From the NCBI GenBank assembly GCA_903901335.1, contig CAIUQR010000111.1, positions 21,302 to 85,301 of the forward strand: a DNA stretch of 64,000 nt. The letters are read 5' to 3'. This DNA comes from an uncultured delta proteobacterium (GTDB lineage Bacteria; Desulfobacterota; Desulfobulbia; Desulfobulbales; Desulfocapsaceae). The position numbers were made by a program, and so were the translations under genes. The notes beneath the pieces were generated by a model that had not been told where the DNA came from, made no database searches, and saw only the letters and a program-made list of their open reading frames with translations. Below are positions 47,429 through 57,458 of this stretch, piece by piece (positions within the stretch are counted from its first letter, which is position 1; each line of letters starts with the position of its first letter).

Positions 47429-47954
47429 AATCTGTAATGGCTGCGGTGAAAAAAAGTCCGAAAAGAAGAGAGATGATACCGGACTCTGCGCCGAATGTGC
47501 CGCTGTACTCGAGGCCATAAAAGGCAAGCCCGTTCTGCTTGCAAGGATAGCAGCACTTATGCAACCCGAGGTGTCGCAGGAGTTTTCTGGCCCGGCAAAA
47601 AAAGAGCTGCCACGCGAACTCCCCGAGGTTCTGGATGCCGTTCGTTTCAGGACGCGGGACCGGGAGTTGAACACCTGGTATGTATCGGTCAGTGAACTTG
47701 AGGGAAACCCGGTCGAGATTTTCGCATCGACCGCCTTTGACAGGGACCAGCATTTGCAGTCCCGCATCTCCAACCTGACTACGATCACCAGGTTGATCTC
47801 ACTTATCTTACGGCATGTGTTCCTGGGTGAAGTGATAACCCTGGAGAAAACCCTGAAGCAGCTCCACCGCAGCTCGCGGCAGAAAAATGATCTCCCGGAT
47901 ATGCTCACCAGGGTATTGTGCAATTATTGCAAAAAACCCTACGAATTCGATTGA
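47406..47954 (+). CDS. Zinc-ribbon protein resembling the TSCPD region of ribonucleotide reductases
   Basis: A 182-residue protein. The N-terminus is a small Cys4 ribbon (CNGCGEKKSEKKRDDTGLCAECA). The centre (NTWYVSVSELEGNPVEIFAS, then NLTTITRLISLILRH) resembles the stand-alone TSCPD/NrdJb part of B12-dependent ribonucleotide reductases. It ends with CNYCKKPYEFD. The start is ATG 47406, with GGAG nine bases upstream inside the aat coding region, so it is cotranscribed with aat. Whether it regulates or assists nucleotide reduction is speculation. Confidence 0.6.
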   Translation: MIRKPESRICNGCGEKKSEKKRDDTGLCAECAAVLEAIKGKPVLLARIAALMQPEVSQEFSGPAKKELPRELPEVLDAVRFRTRDRELNTWYVSVSELEGNPVEIFASTAFDRDQHLQSRISNLTTITRLISLILRHVFLGEVITLEKTLKQLHRSSRQKNDLPDMLTRVLCNYCKKPYEFD

Positions 47955-48011
47955 TGACAATTGCCAAAGCAGGTCCTGCTTCTCATGAAAGAGGGAAGAA
48001 CCCGACTCCGT

Positions 48012-50117
48012 TCAATAATCGAACTCGAATTCATATGGAATGCCGGATTTATCGAAGTGTTTCATTACCCGCTGCAGTGTTGACAGGTTCGTCACAGCAA
48101 AGGTCAACTGCCAGGCAGGAGTCTGGGTTGGTTTTGCAGAAAGGACGGTGAGGTCAAGAATCTTCATCCCTTCGGGTGCAACACCGGCGATCATCATAAT
48201 GCGTTGCCGCGAGGCCTCCAGAATGTGAATGGCCTGTTTTTTCTGAACCGGTGTTTCCTCGGCGTTCCAAACGATATCGACCATATCTTCCCGGTGCAGT
48301 TTCATCTCCTGGAGTCTGGGGCAGGTCTTGCGATGGACCGAAAGCCAGTTTTTGGTCAACAGAGCGCAATTGTCCCTTTCGGTGGGGTTGGGTTTACAAC
48401 AGGCGGACAGCTTGATGGAGACGGGGTCAAGGATCTTCAGTTCTATACTGTTGGGTTGAGTACCAAGCTGAAGGGGTGGAAGGTTGCCTGCATACAGATC
48501 GACCCTGAATCGATGGATAATCTCAGGGAGACGCAGTCGGCCGTCTCCGATGTGTTTATAGAGATCATTAACTGTCTCCAGGGAAAAAAAGTCGAGAATT
48601 CTCTGTATATCCTGACTGTCGAGGATATTTATGGATATCCCGTAACGCTCCATTTCCTGGTGGAGCGTGGCAGAGCCGACTTCTCTTGCCACCAGATTTC
48701 TCCTGAGGCGGAATCCTTTGGCCAGCTCCGTTCGCGTCCGGGGGGTCTGGCACAACTCCAAGATCTGCTGGTCAAACTGCACCTGCTGATCGGCCCGGAT
48801 AATTCGGACCACATCGCCATCACGCAGAATATGCTCCGGAAGGACCCTTTTATTGCCGATCATCGCTCCCAGACAGCTATGACCGATATCCGTATGGACC
48901 CTGAAGGCGAAATCAAGCACTGTTGACTTGTTCGGCAGGCAGATCAAATCCCCCTGCGGGGTATAGGTGTAGATTTCCTTGGTGCTGCTGGCGGCTATGA
49001 CATCCCTATAGGAGACGGACTCGTCAGAACCGAGAACATCGAACATCTCTTTGATCTCACGAATAAATTGTCTTTGCTTGCCACTTTCAGAGCTCCAGTT
49101 CCTGAAGAGCCCCCGTTGCGCCCTGCGTGCCATCTCCTCAGTACGGATTTTAAAAAGAAACCTCTGTCCCTTCACAATCGCTCTGGCATGAAGCCCCTGG
49201 TAGCCGGTTGGTTTCGGATTGGCGATAAAGTCTCTGATGGTGCGGGGAATCGGTGGATACATCCGGTTCAGCAAGCCCAGGGCCTGATAACAGGCCTCGA
49301 TGTCATCAACAACGATCAGGATTTCAACGGGGTAATCAATGGCCTTGAGCAGGATGCCATTGGTGCGGTCATAATAGGCCCAGAGTTCTTTGATACGGAT
49401 ATCAACCGTGCAATCGAGTTCGACCTCCTTGGCATTACTGCGTAATGTATCGGCAATATCAAGGACGATCGGCGTTTCTGCCAATTGCCTGACGGTTCCC
49501 ATTAATTTAGCTCCCTGTTTGGGAAATTTATAGGAAAGGGCAAGATTGTACATCTCCCGTTTCATATTAAACAGACCGAAAACCGTGGCCAGCGGGGCAT
49601 AAATAGCCAGCGTTTCGTCAGCGATCCGTTGCCGCTTGTTGCGAGGCATAGCCCGTAATGTCCTAAGGTTATGAAGCCTGTCGGCCAGCTTTACCAGCAT
49701 AACTTCGGGTCGCAGGGCCGCACCTGAAAAGATCTTTCTATGGATGAGTTTCGAATGCGACTGTTTATCGCCTGAAAAATGGGTGACTTTTGTGCAGCCT
49801 TCAACTATGGCCTGTACGTACGGACCGAATTTCTCGCCGACGAGATCGATTGTCACCTCCTCCACGTCCTCAACGGTATCGTGCAGCAAGGCAGCTGCCA
49901 GGATTTCAGGATGAACAATATCCATTTCCTCGGCCAGGACCTTGGCTACTGAACAGGGATGGAGGATATACGCGTCACCTGATCTGCGCCACTGCTCATA
50001 ATGGGCCTCCGTTGCAAAATCGAGGGCCCGCCAGAAGACCTCTTCATTCGGGAGTCCACCGATATAATTATGCATCTGCTCGCAGAAGATCTCGAGGTCA
50101 AAAGGAATACGCTGCAT
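48012..50117 (-). CDS. spoT: SpoT/Rel-family protein, hydrolase intact, synthetase apparently dead
   Basis: A 701-residue RelA/SpoT homologue. The HD hydrolase residues are complete: His53, His79-Asp80, Glu83-Asp84, Asp146 and Asn150 (in KLADRLHN). In the synthetase domain Arg241 and Lys243 remain, but the Asp of the usual DLxAIR motif is replaced (here YPVEIL around 262-267). The Glu of ExQIRT is Leu321 (LFKIRT), and the AEYGVAAHW motif reads AQRGLFRNW. A TGS domain (EIYTYTPQGDLICLPN), a Cys-containing region and a C-terminal ACT-like domain follow. It probably only degrades (p)ppGpp; a separate synthetase would have to exist elsewhere. It is divergent from rnr. Confidence 0.92.
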   Translation of the reverse strand: MQRIPFDLEIFCEQMHNYIGGLPNEEVFWRALDFATEAHYEQWRRSGDAYILHPCSVAKVLAEEMDIVHPEILAAALLHDTVEDVEEVTIDLVGEKFGPYVQAIVEGCTKVTHFSGDKQSHSKLIHRKIFSGAALRPEVMLVKLADRLHNLRTLRAMPRNKRQRIADETLAIYAPLATVFGLFNMKREMYNLALSYKFPKQGAKLMGTVRQLAETPIVLDIADTLRSNAKEVELDCTVDIRIKELWAYYDRTNGILLKAIDYPVEILIVVDDIEACYQALGLLNRMYPPIPRTIRDFIANPKPTGYQGLHARAIVKGQRFLFKIRTEEMARRAQRGLFRNWSSESGKQRQFIREIKEMFDVLGSDESVSYRDVIAASSTKEIYTYTPQGDLICLPNKSTVLDFAFRVHTDIGHSCLGAMIGNKRVLPEHILRDGDVVRIIRADQQVQFDQQILELCQTPRTRTELAKGFRLRRNLVAREVGSATLHQEMERYGISINILDSQDIQRILDFFSLETVNDLYKHIGDGRLRLPEIIHRFRVDLYAGNLPPLQLGTQPNSIELKILDPVSIKLSACCKPNPTERDNCALLTKNWLSVHRKTCPRLQEMKLHREDMVDIVWNAEETPVQKKQAIHILEASRQRIMMIAGVAPEGMKILDLTVLSAKPTQTPAWQLTFAVTNLSTLQRVMKHFDKSGIPYEFEFDY

Positions 50118-50371
50118 AGTCTCCCGCTGTCTGAAAATTTCTACCCATTATTCTCCAAAAAAAATCCCCGAAATTTTACCACTTTCCCTTGTGTCCGTCA
50201 TATGTTACACTAGAATCAGTTTGCTGAGACGTAAGAACATGCAGAAGACCCCGGCAACATTCCAGAATACTCTTACGATACCCGAAGAGAAGTCCATGTC
50301 CGAGAGGAAATTCTTCAGGCGCGATTTCCATATAAACAAAATTCCACGTTCAGGGACAAGGAAAAACCTCT

Positions 50372-52576
50372 ATGTCACAAAAAAGAATACGACATCATCG
50401 ACAGCGTTCGTCTGATCAGCAGCGACCGGACCGGAGCAGGCAACCAGGCAATTCGACCGACATTCTGGAAAAAAATCTCCTCGCCTGCCTCTATGATCTC
50501 CAGGGACAGGCAACCATCAACGCCCTGGTGAAGGGAACCGCCGCCAGTCGTTCCTCGAAGGATGATATTGTCGCGATTACAGCCACTTTAATGAAAAAGA
50601 ACCAGATTATAAAGACCGGGAAAAATTGTTTTATTCTGAATAAAAACGCCAACATTTTTGAAGCAATCCTTGACAAAAATCCCCGGGGCTTTGGTTTTGC
50701 AACCGCGCTGTCTTCCAGGATTGCCACCCCCTCTTTCCGGAAAGATCCCTTTATTTCCATATCCCAGATGGGTTCCGCCAACCATGGCGACCGGATTCTG
50801 ATCCGGATCCTGAAGGTCAGAAACGATGGTCATCCGGAAGCGGAAATCATCAAAATTCTGCGGCGAGGCACAGAGCAATTGGCCGGATTTTTCAGAACCG
50901 ATGGCTCTATTCCCCATGTAATCCCGGAGGACCCCCGCTATTCGTTCTCGGTCCATATCCCGGAGGAACAATATGAAAGTGCCCGGCACGGCGATGTTGT
51001 TCTGGTGAAGATATTCCCGGCACAGGAAAGGGCAACCACGGTTCAAGGCTCGATCATCGAAGTCTTCGGTTCGCCGGAGAATGTGGACGTGCAGATGCGG
51101 ATGGTTATCGAAAAATTCAAACTTCCGCACCTCTTCAACGACAAGGTCCTCAAAGAAGCAGAAAGCCTGAGCGAGGAGCTGCCGGAACTTAAAACCCGGA
51201 CAGATCTTCGCGGTATCGGTCATGTGACCATCGATGGCGAAACGGCCAAGGATTTTGATGATGCGATCGCGGTAGTCAAGACAAAGAACGGTTTCCGTCT
51301 CTATGTTTCTATCGCCGATGTCAGCTCTTATGTCAAACCGGGAACTGCCCTGGACAAGGAGGCCTATGAACGCGGGACATCGATCTATTTTCCGGGCAGG
51401 GTTATCCCGATGCTCCCTGAAAAGCTCTCCAACAATCTCTGCAGCCTGGTTCCGGGCAAAGACCGCCTGACCTTCTCGGCGATCCTCGATTTTGACAGAC
51501 AGGGCAAAGGGATGAAGAAGAGTTTCTGCCGGTCTATCATCTGCAGCAGGCAGCGTTTCACCTATACAACGGTGAAAAAGATCCTGATCGATAAAGATGC
51601 GGCCACCCGGAAAGAGCACAGAGATTTCCTGACTCCTCTCAAATGGGCAGGAGAACTCGCCCAGGCACTTCTCAGAAGACGCATGGAGAGAGGTTCTATA
51701 GGTTTCAATATCCCGGAACCGGAGATATCTCTCGATGAGAACGGGAGGATATCTACAATCAAACGGGCTGAGAGGAACTTTGCCCATCAGATTGTTGAAG
51801 AATTCATGCTTGCAGCCAACGAGGCGGTTGCTGAGACCTTTACCAAACACGGGAAGGCGGCGCTCTACCGGATACACGAAAAGCCCGATCCCGAGAAGGT
51901 TCGTGAATTCCGCGAATTCTCCAAGACCCTCGGTCTCGAGCTGCCTCGGGCTGCCGACACCCCGGATTGGTTCGGGCGTGTTCTCGATCTGGTGAGAGGA
52001 AGCCTTAAGGAATACGTGGTCAACAATTTGCTGCTGCGGACAATGCAACAGGCGCGATATTCCCCCGAGAATGTCGGTCATTTCGGTCTGGCGGCAACCG
52101 ATTACACCCACTTCACCTCACCGATACGCCGTTATCCAGACCTGATGGTCCATCGCGCCCTTGATAATCTCCTTACCCATGCGGCGGAAATAAAGCAGTT
52201 TTCTCCGGACAGGCAGACGAGTCTTAAAGATGTCGGCCAGTTTCTGTCCACCAGAGAGAGAGTGGCGATCAGTGCGGAGCGGGAGATCAATGACAGATTG
52301 AAACTGCACTTCATGGAACATCATATCGGCGAGACCTTTGATGCCGTGATTTCAGGTGTCAACAACAACGCCTTCTTTGTCGAACTCCTGGATCTTTTTG
52401 TCAGCGGCGCAGTGACGGTTGCCCAATTGACCGATGACTACTATCTGTTCGATGTCAAACATTATCGACTCATTGGAGAGACAACGGCAAAAATCTATCA
52501 GATCGGGCAAAAGGTTCGGGTGACTGTCCAGAGCGTCGACAAAGGACGAAACCGGATCAATTTCATTCCGGCATGA
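50372..52576 (+). CDS. rnr: Ribonuclease R
   Basis: A processive 3'-5' exoribonuclease, 734 residues. A basic N-terminus with a winged-helix region is followed by cold-shock domains and the RNB catalytic domain. The active-site Asp residues lie in HVTIDGETAKDFDDAIAV, and SIADVSSYVKPG and the Tyr-containing FTSPIRRYPDLMVHR are also family signatures. A C-terminal S1 domain ends the protein (FDAVISGVNNNAFFVEL through VRVTVQSVDKGRNRINF). AAGGAAA precedes the ATG. The 250-base upstream region between spoT and rnr should hold divergent promoters. Confidence 0.95.
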   Translation: MSQKRIRHHRQRSSDQQRPDRSRQPGNSTDILEKNLLACLYDLQGQATINALVKGTAASRSSKDDIVAITATLMKKNQIIKTGKNCFILNKNANIFEAILDKNPRGFGFATALSSRIATPSFRKDPFISISQMGSANHGDRILIRILKVRNDGHPEAEIIKILRRGTEQLAGFFRTDGSIPHVIPEDPRYSFSVHIPEEQYESARHGDVVLVKIFPAQERATTVQGSIIEVFGSPENVDVQMRMVIEKFKLPHLFNDKVLKEAESLSEELPELKTRTDLRGIGHVTIDGETAKDFDDAIAVVKTKNGFRLYVSIADVSSYVKPGTALDKEAYERGTSIYFPGRVIPMLPEKLSNNLCSLVPGKDRLTFSAILDFDRQGKGMKKSFCRSIICSRQRFTYTTVKKILIDKDAATRKEHRDFLTPLKWAGELAQALLRRRMERGSIGFNIPEPEISLDENGRISTIKRAERNFAHQIVEEFMLAANEAVAETFTKHGKAALYRIHEKPDPEKVREFREFSKTLGLELPRAADTPDWFGRVLDLVRGSLKEYVVNNLLLRTMQQARYSPENVGHFGLAATDYTHFTSPIRRYPDLMVHRALDNLLTHAAEIKQFSPDRQTSLKDVGQFLSTRERVAISAEREINDRLKLHFMEHHIGETFDAVISGVNNNAFFVELLDLFVSGAVTVAQLTDDYYLFDVKHYRLIGETTAKIYQIGQKVRVTVQSVDKGRNRINFIPA

Positions 52577-52766
52577 AGAGCGCCTTTCCATTTTTTGCGT
52601 GACTTGATAGAATAACGAGTATAAAGAATTAAAAAAAATACCGCCTGGAGTATGTGAAGACAACAATCGTCTGATTGAAAAAATTCTCTTCGGATCGTAA
52701 TGATTTTCCGGTTATCTCTCCGAAGGGTGTGCAGTGCCGGAAAAGAGCTGCTTTGGAGGAAACACT

Positions 52767-53282
52767 ATGGACGGAACGAACTGGCTGGTTGGAATTATAG
52801 ATAATCCGTTTGCGAAGGGACTTACCCTTGGAATTATCCTCTGTATCTTCTTTTATTTTCGCAGTTTTCTGCGGCGCTACGAACTGACAAAAGAAATTGA
52901 CCGTCTCAGGGGTCACCTGCATACCAAACTTGAGATTGATGCAGCCGAGAATGAAAGGAGGAAGGCGGAACTTGAACGGCTGAAACAGGAAAAGGACAAC
53001 CTGCAGATCACGGTCCAGGCCCTGAACCATAAGCCCGGCCGCAAGGAAATACGCCAGTATTTCATCTACCAGACCGCCCTGGATATCATGTTTGAAAAGG
53101 CCCCGGGATTTGCCCCGGCCTGGCAGATTACCCTGAAGGAGGCAGAAACACTGTTTGAGAAATCGGAACGGGGTGTGGTGCCGCTCCTGAAAAGACTGAT
53201 GCCCTCAAGCCCTGATAAACAGGCGGAAGAATATGAGAAAATCAGCCGGATTTCAATTGAGGATTCTACAAAAGCCAATTAA
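52767..53282 (+). CDS. Single-pass membrane coiled-coil protein, unknown function
   Basis: A 171-residue protein with a start at ATG 52767 behind GGAGGA. One membrane helix near the N-terminus (GLTLGIILCIFFYFRSFL) is followed by a cytoplasmic coiled coil (ELTKEIDRLRGHLHTKLEIDA...KAELERLKQEKDNLQITV). A compact C-terminal part carries APAWQITLKEAETLFEKS. I do not recognise the family. It lies between rnr and the TrmJ-like gene on the same strand. Confidence 0.72.
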   Translation: MDGTNWLVGIIDNPFAKGLTLGIILCIFFYFRSFLRRYELTKEIDRLRGHLHTKLEIDAAENERRKAELERLKQEKDNLQITVQALNHKPGRKEIRQYFIYQTALDIMFEKAPGFAPAWQITLKEAETLFEKSERGVVPLLKRLMPSSPDKQAEEYEKISRISIEDSTKAN

Positions 53283-53394
53283 TTCCGTCTTAACAATCCT
53301 AACCTCGTTCGCTCTTCTGGACGGCCATTGCCCGGTTTTTTCCATGCAATAGCTCTAGAGCTTGTCCACATCCGTGACCCTTAATCTGCCAGAT

Positions 53395-54192
53395 ATGCCT
53401 TCTCTCAGCCCTCAGAGTATCTCCCGGACCATTGATGTATCCGTGCTTAATCAGATAGCCATTGTCCTGATGGAACCGAAATTTCCTGAAAACATCGGCG
53501 CGGCTGCCAGAATAGCCTGGAACATGGGGCTGTCCCGACTTATTGTAGTCAGGCGTGAAGAACCCGACCGCGAAGCAATGGCCAGGATGGCCACCCATAA
53601 GGCTGTTCACCTCATCGATACCATGGAACTGCACCAGAGTCTGGAAAAGGCCCTGGCACCTTTTTCCTGCGTTGTCGGAACCACCGCCAGACGGGGAAGG
53701 CAGCGGATACTTGAAAAGGGACCCCGTGAAATCGTTCAGGAAATCTCGCCGTTGCTCCCCGACAACCAGATCGCCTTTCTGTTTGGCCCGGAAAGTCGCG
53801 GTTTGACCAACGACGATCTGAAATACTGTCAGATGACCTCCGCCATCCCGACGGCCGGGTTTTCTTCCCTGAATCTGGCGCAAGCGGTTGCCGTACACTG
53901 TTATGAAATTTATTATGGACTTATACACGCCAAAAAGGATATAACACCAGCACCAAAATTCGCATCCACCTTTGAGCTTGAAGGGATGTATACACATGTT
54001 GAGCAGGCACTCCTGGAGATTGACTTCCTTCAGGCAAAAAATCATTCGTACTGGATGAATAATATCAGGCAGTTCCTGAGCCGGATTAGGCTTTCCTCCA
54101 AGGATGCGAATATCATCAGAGGGATATGCCGGCAATTCCTGTGGCGTCAAACCAGCCTTGAAAAGACAAACCATAAGGATAAGAGTTCATGA
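53395..54192 (+). CDS. trmJ: TrmJ-like SPOUT tRNA methyltransferase
   Basis: A TrmH-superfamily SPOUT enzyme of about 265 residues, expected to 2'-O-methylate position 32 of tRNAs. The first motif is LMEPKFPENIGAAARIAWNMG, with the knot motifs FLFGPESRGLTNDDL and SSLNLAQAVAVHCYEIYY. The C-terminal extension is longer than the SPOUT core, as in TrmJ. The start is uncertain: ATG 53395 is used, while a TTG at 53362 and a GTG at 53443 are alternatives and none has a good ribosome-binding site. It overlaps the following regulator gene by four bases. Confidence 0.85.
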   Translation: MPSLSPQSISRTIDVSVLNQIAIVLMEPKFPENIGAAARIAWNMGLSRLIVVRREEPDREAMARMATHKAVHLIDTMELHQSLEKALAPFSCVVGTTARRGRQRILEKGPREIVQEISPLLPDNQIAFLFGPESRGLTNDDLKYCQMTSAIPTAGFSSLNLAQAVAVHCYEIYYGLIHAKKDITPAPKFASTFELEGMYTHVEQALLEIDFLQAKNHSYWMNNIRQFLSRIRLSSKDANIIRGICRQFLWRQTSLEKTNHKDKSS

Positions 54193-57100
54193 TCGTACCT
54201 GAGCATCCCTTGAACGCCATCATCCCCTCCAATAAATTTTATCCGCCCCATATAGACGAATCACAATCCCTCCTGCGCACGGGACTTCTCGCCACAAAAT
54301 TGCCGCAGGATATTGCGACCAAAAAGATCATCCTGATTGAGGCGCAGGCCGGTCAGGGAAAGACGACACTGGCATACCAGTTTCTGAACCATTCTCTCCA
54401 TGATTATATCTGGTATCAGATTGGTCCTGAGGATTCCGACCCCGTTTTCCTCCTTGCCGCTCTCCTTGCCGACCTGACCAATAAATTTCCGGACTTTAGC
54501 TCCCCGCAACTGAGTTATATCTTCGCCCAAGGGTCTGTTGGTCCTCTGGATCTGCACAGATGCGCCAACATCCTCTTGAGAGACCTGGATAAATATCTCA
54601 CCCGTGACATCTATATCACCTTTGACGACCTGCACTTGCTCCCGTCCGGGGCCATGACCAACAGTCTGCTGGAATATTTTCTGGATGCATCTCCACCGAA
54701 GCTGCACTTCATCCTCATCAGCCGGCATCCGGTCGATCTGAAGAGCAAGGTCCTCAGAAACGGTATTGGTGTGTCCTATCTGAACACCGCTGACCTGGCC
54801 TTGAACAGTGCGGAAATCGAAGATCTTTTCAATAATGTTCTGGACAAGACCATCAGCAGGCAGGAGGCCACGGAGATAGAGCGGATCACCAGCGGTTGGG
54901 TCATGGGAATTATCCTTGCCAGTCATCCGGTCTCGGGCCGGGAAAAATTCTGGCAGAATAGCGCCATCCCGGTTTCAACTTCTTTTGAACATGGGCATAT
55001 GCTCGGATATTTTCAGGATGAGATCTTCGGACAGATACCGGAATTCCTTCATACTCCTTTTCTCCGGCTCTCGTTTATCAGCGAGATACCAGTGGATCTT
55101 GCCGTTCAGATAACAGGTATTCAGGATATGGAGACTATCCTGGTCGGGATGGCGCGTGAAAATTTTTTTGTTTACAGGCTGGACGATAATCAACGTGTCT
55201 TCCGCTTTCACCATTTCTTTCAGGAATTTCTCCAGCTGCGTGCAGGCGACACCTTCACCCCCGCTGAGATCAACACGATCCATACCATCGAGGCGGAATA
55301 TTACCTGCAGAAAAATATGCTGGAAAAGGCCTTGGCCTGCTATAGAAATGCGAGCGATTATACCACAATGGATGAGATTCTGCAGCGTCAGGGCATGCAG
55401 CTGATTGAAAAGAACCGCACCCTGACGATCCTGTCTCTCTTGCAGACCATTCCCCATGATGTCCTTTTGCAGTACAGCTGGCTGACGTTGTATGCCGGTC
55501 TCCTGCGGATTGACTTCGTCCCGCAGACAACTCTTCCTTTCTTTGATGCGGCCAGAGCCAGATTCCTTGCCACCGGAGAAGAAACAGGAGAGATTATTGC
55601 CCTGTCACAGACCATTTATTTTCATTTTGTGATCTCCGGGCTCTATAACCTGGGGGGGCAACTCCTGCCGCGGACAGAAGAACTTTTTAAAAAAAATGAA
55701 AAATCCCTGCCTGTCCATGTGCGGATAATGGCTGCCCGGAACCTGGCGTCAGGGTACTGTTTTTTTGTATCGAATATGGACAAGGCCAGGGAGTATGCAT
55801 CTCTCGCGAACAATCTGGCAATCAAGCATGATATGCGCAACTTTATTGCCTCCACCCGTTTTATTCTTGGATATATCGAATTGCTGTGCGGCAATATTGC
55901 CCTCTTTTTAAGAGAGGCAGAGAACTGTTTTTCCCTGATCAATGACCCCTTGGTCGGGATGTCAAACAAATTAACGCTTCGGGTAATGCATCTTTGCTAC
56001 CTGTCCATGACAGGTGATTTTCAAAATTTTCTCCAGCAGCAACAGGTTCTCCAGGAAAGTATCGACCAGAAGGTGATCACTCAGACTGTAGCTGCCCCCT
56101 ACCTCTACGTCTGGGGATGCAGTTACCTCATATCCATCGGCGAGATCGATAAGGGCCTGGAGCTTTTGACTCGCGGTTTTGATGTTTCCTCGACCGCCAG
56201 GACGGAACACATGCACAGCCAGCTGTTACAATGGCAGGCCTTTGCTTTTTCCATTAAAGGAGACAGAGAGCAGGCTATTTCCGCCATAGAGGAATCGATA
56301 CGATTACGAGCCGTTGCTGGTGGCCCCTTCTACCAGGCCTTCCAGCTCATCCTTGCCGGTGCGATTTATACCAGGACTGGAGATACTGATCTGGCGGCTG
56401 CAGCCTTAGAGGGCGGCATCAAATTGGCGAAATCCATTCCGTCTCCTTATCTCCATGCCTGCGGGCTGTTCCATAGAAGTTACTTGGGCTTTCTCTCCTC
56501 GCATAAGGCTTCGGCGCTGGAAGACTTGCGAAAGGGGCTGTCCATGCTGAAAAAACATACGTACAGCTACTTCTGGAGCTGGGAGCCCGTTATGATGACC
56601 AGGCTGCTCAGCGAAAGTATGGCAGCCGGTATCGAGAAAGAATTCGTGACAAACCTTGCCGGAAGTCGGCTGCGGCTCGCCTTTTCCAACCGTGCTGTTC
56701 CCTTGCTGCAGATCACGCTTCTTGATACTTTCAGCATCAGTCAAGGGAAAAAACGTATTTTCAATATTGATGACTTCACCGTTTCCCAACGAGACATCCT
56801 CGGCTTGATGCTTACCGCAAAAGGTCAGAAGATCGATCAGGAAAAAGCTCAGTTCTACCTTTGGCCCGACAGTGCTCCTGAAAAAGCGAGAAAAAAATTC
56901 GATGCCCTCCTGGGACGTCTCAGGAAAAATTTCTCCGACCATATCGCTGTCCCGGTGCAGAATTATATCGTCCTGAATAAGGGGTTTCTGTGCCTGCATC
57001 ACGCTGAGACGGATATCCTCCAGTTTATGGAAGCCTGCAATGCAGCCCTTGCCCACAGCAAAAAGAATGAATGGTGGCAGGCGGGTAATTATTGTCACCG

Positions 57101-57458
57101 GGCTCTCCTTCTCTGGAAAGGGAATCTGCCGGCGGATACATTTATTAATGAATTTACCTCTTCCTGGGAAATCATGCTTCTGGACACCTTCACCGAGGTC
57201 AGCCTTGCCTGGGGGAACCATCTGGCTGCAACAGGCAGGATAGATGAGTCAATACAGATAGTTGAAAATATTCTCCTCTCAAACAAGCTCGAAGAAAAAG
57301 CGGTCGTCCTGCTCTGTACTCTTTACATTCGGAACAACATGCCGCTGAAGGTCCGGAAGGTGCTCGAACGCTATAGATCCGCTTTAGAGGAGATCGACTA
57401 TACAAAGGAGGAAATCGAAGAAATTCTATCCGGTGTCATGGTGCATACCAAAAAGTAA
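54189..57458 (+). CDS. MalT-type NTPase regulator with a SARP-like BTAD C-terminus
   Basis: A 1089-residue multidomain signal-transduction ATPase. Residues 51-60 hold Walker A (EAQAGQGKTT) and Asp146-Asp147 Walker B. A winged-helix and a long TPR array (about 380-820) follow, as in MalT-like STAND proteins. Instead of the usual LuxR helix-turn-helix, the C-terminus (from about residue 835) looks like a SARP OmpR-type winged helix (TVSQRDILGLMLTAKGQ, PEKARKKFDALLGRLRKNF) and a BTAD domain to the end. It overlaps trmJ by four bases. Target and ligand are unknown. Confidence 0.85.
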   Translation: MIVPEHPLNAIIPSNKFYPPHIDESQSLLRTGLLATKLPQDIATKKIILIEAQAGQGKTTLAYQFLNHSLHDYIWYQIGPEDSDPVFLLAALLADLTNKFPDFSSPQLSYIFAQGSVGPLDLHRCANILLRDLDKYLTRDIYITFDDLHLLPSGAMTNSLLEYFLDASPPKLHFILISRHPVDLKSKVLRNGIGVSYLNTADLALNSAEIEDLFNNVLDKTISRQEATEIERITSGWVMGIILASHPVSGREKFWQNSAIPVSTSFEHGHMLGYFQDEIFGQIPEFLHTPFLRLSFISEIPVDLAVQITGIQDMETILVGMARENFFVYRLDDNQRVFRFHHFFQEFLQLRAGDTFTPAEINTIHTIEAEYYLQKNMLEKALACYRNASDYTTMDEILQRQGMQLIEKNRTLTILSLLQTIPHDVLLQYSWLTLYAGLLRIDFVPQTTLPFFDAARARFLATGEETGEIIALSQTIYFHFVISGLYNLGGQLLPRTEELFKKNEKSLPVHVRIMAARNLASGYCFFVSNMDKAREYASLANNLAIKHDMRNFIASTRFILGYIELLCGNIALFLREAENCFSLINDPLVGMSNKLTLRVMHLCYLSMTGDFQNFLQQQQVLQESIDQKVITQTVAAPYLYVWGCSYLISIGEIDKGLELLTRGFDVSSTARTEHMHSQLLQWQAFAFSIKGDREQAISAIEESIRLRAVAGGPFYQAFQLILAGAIYTRTGDTDLAAAALEGGIKLAKSIPSPYLHACGLFHRSYLGFLSSHKASALEDLRKGLSMLKKHTYSYFWSWEPVMMTRLLSESMAAGIEKEFVTNLAGSRLRLAFSNRAVPLLQITLLDTFSISQGKKRIFNIDDFTVSQRDILGLMLTAKGQKIDQEKAQFYLWPDSAPEKARKKFDALLGRLRKNFSDHIAVPVQNYIVLNKGFLCLHHAETDILQFMEACNAALAHSKKNEWWQAGNYCHRALLLWKGNLPADTFINEFTSSWEIMLLDTFTEVSLAWGNHLAATGRIDESIQIVENILLSNKLEEKAVVLLCTLYIRNNMPLKVRKVLERYRSALEEIDYTKEEIEEILSGVMVHTKK

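Noticed and set aside
50239..50415. A small frame overlapping the start of rnr
   Set aside because: Weak ribosome-binding site; more likely the leader of rnr than a separate protein.
50588..52111. A 507-codon open frame antisense to rnr
   Set aside because: It mirrors the codon pattern of a well-conserved RNase R, has no ribosome-binding site and no protein-like motifs.
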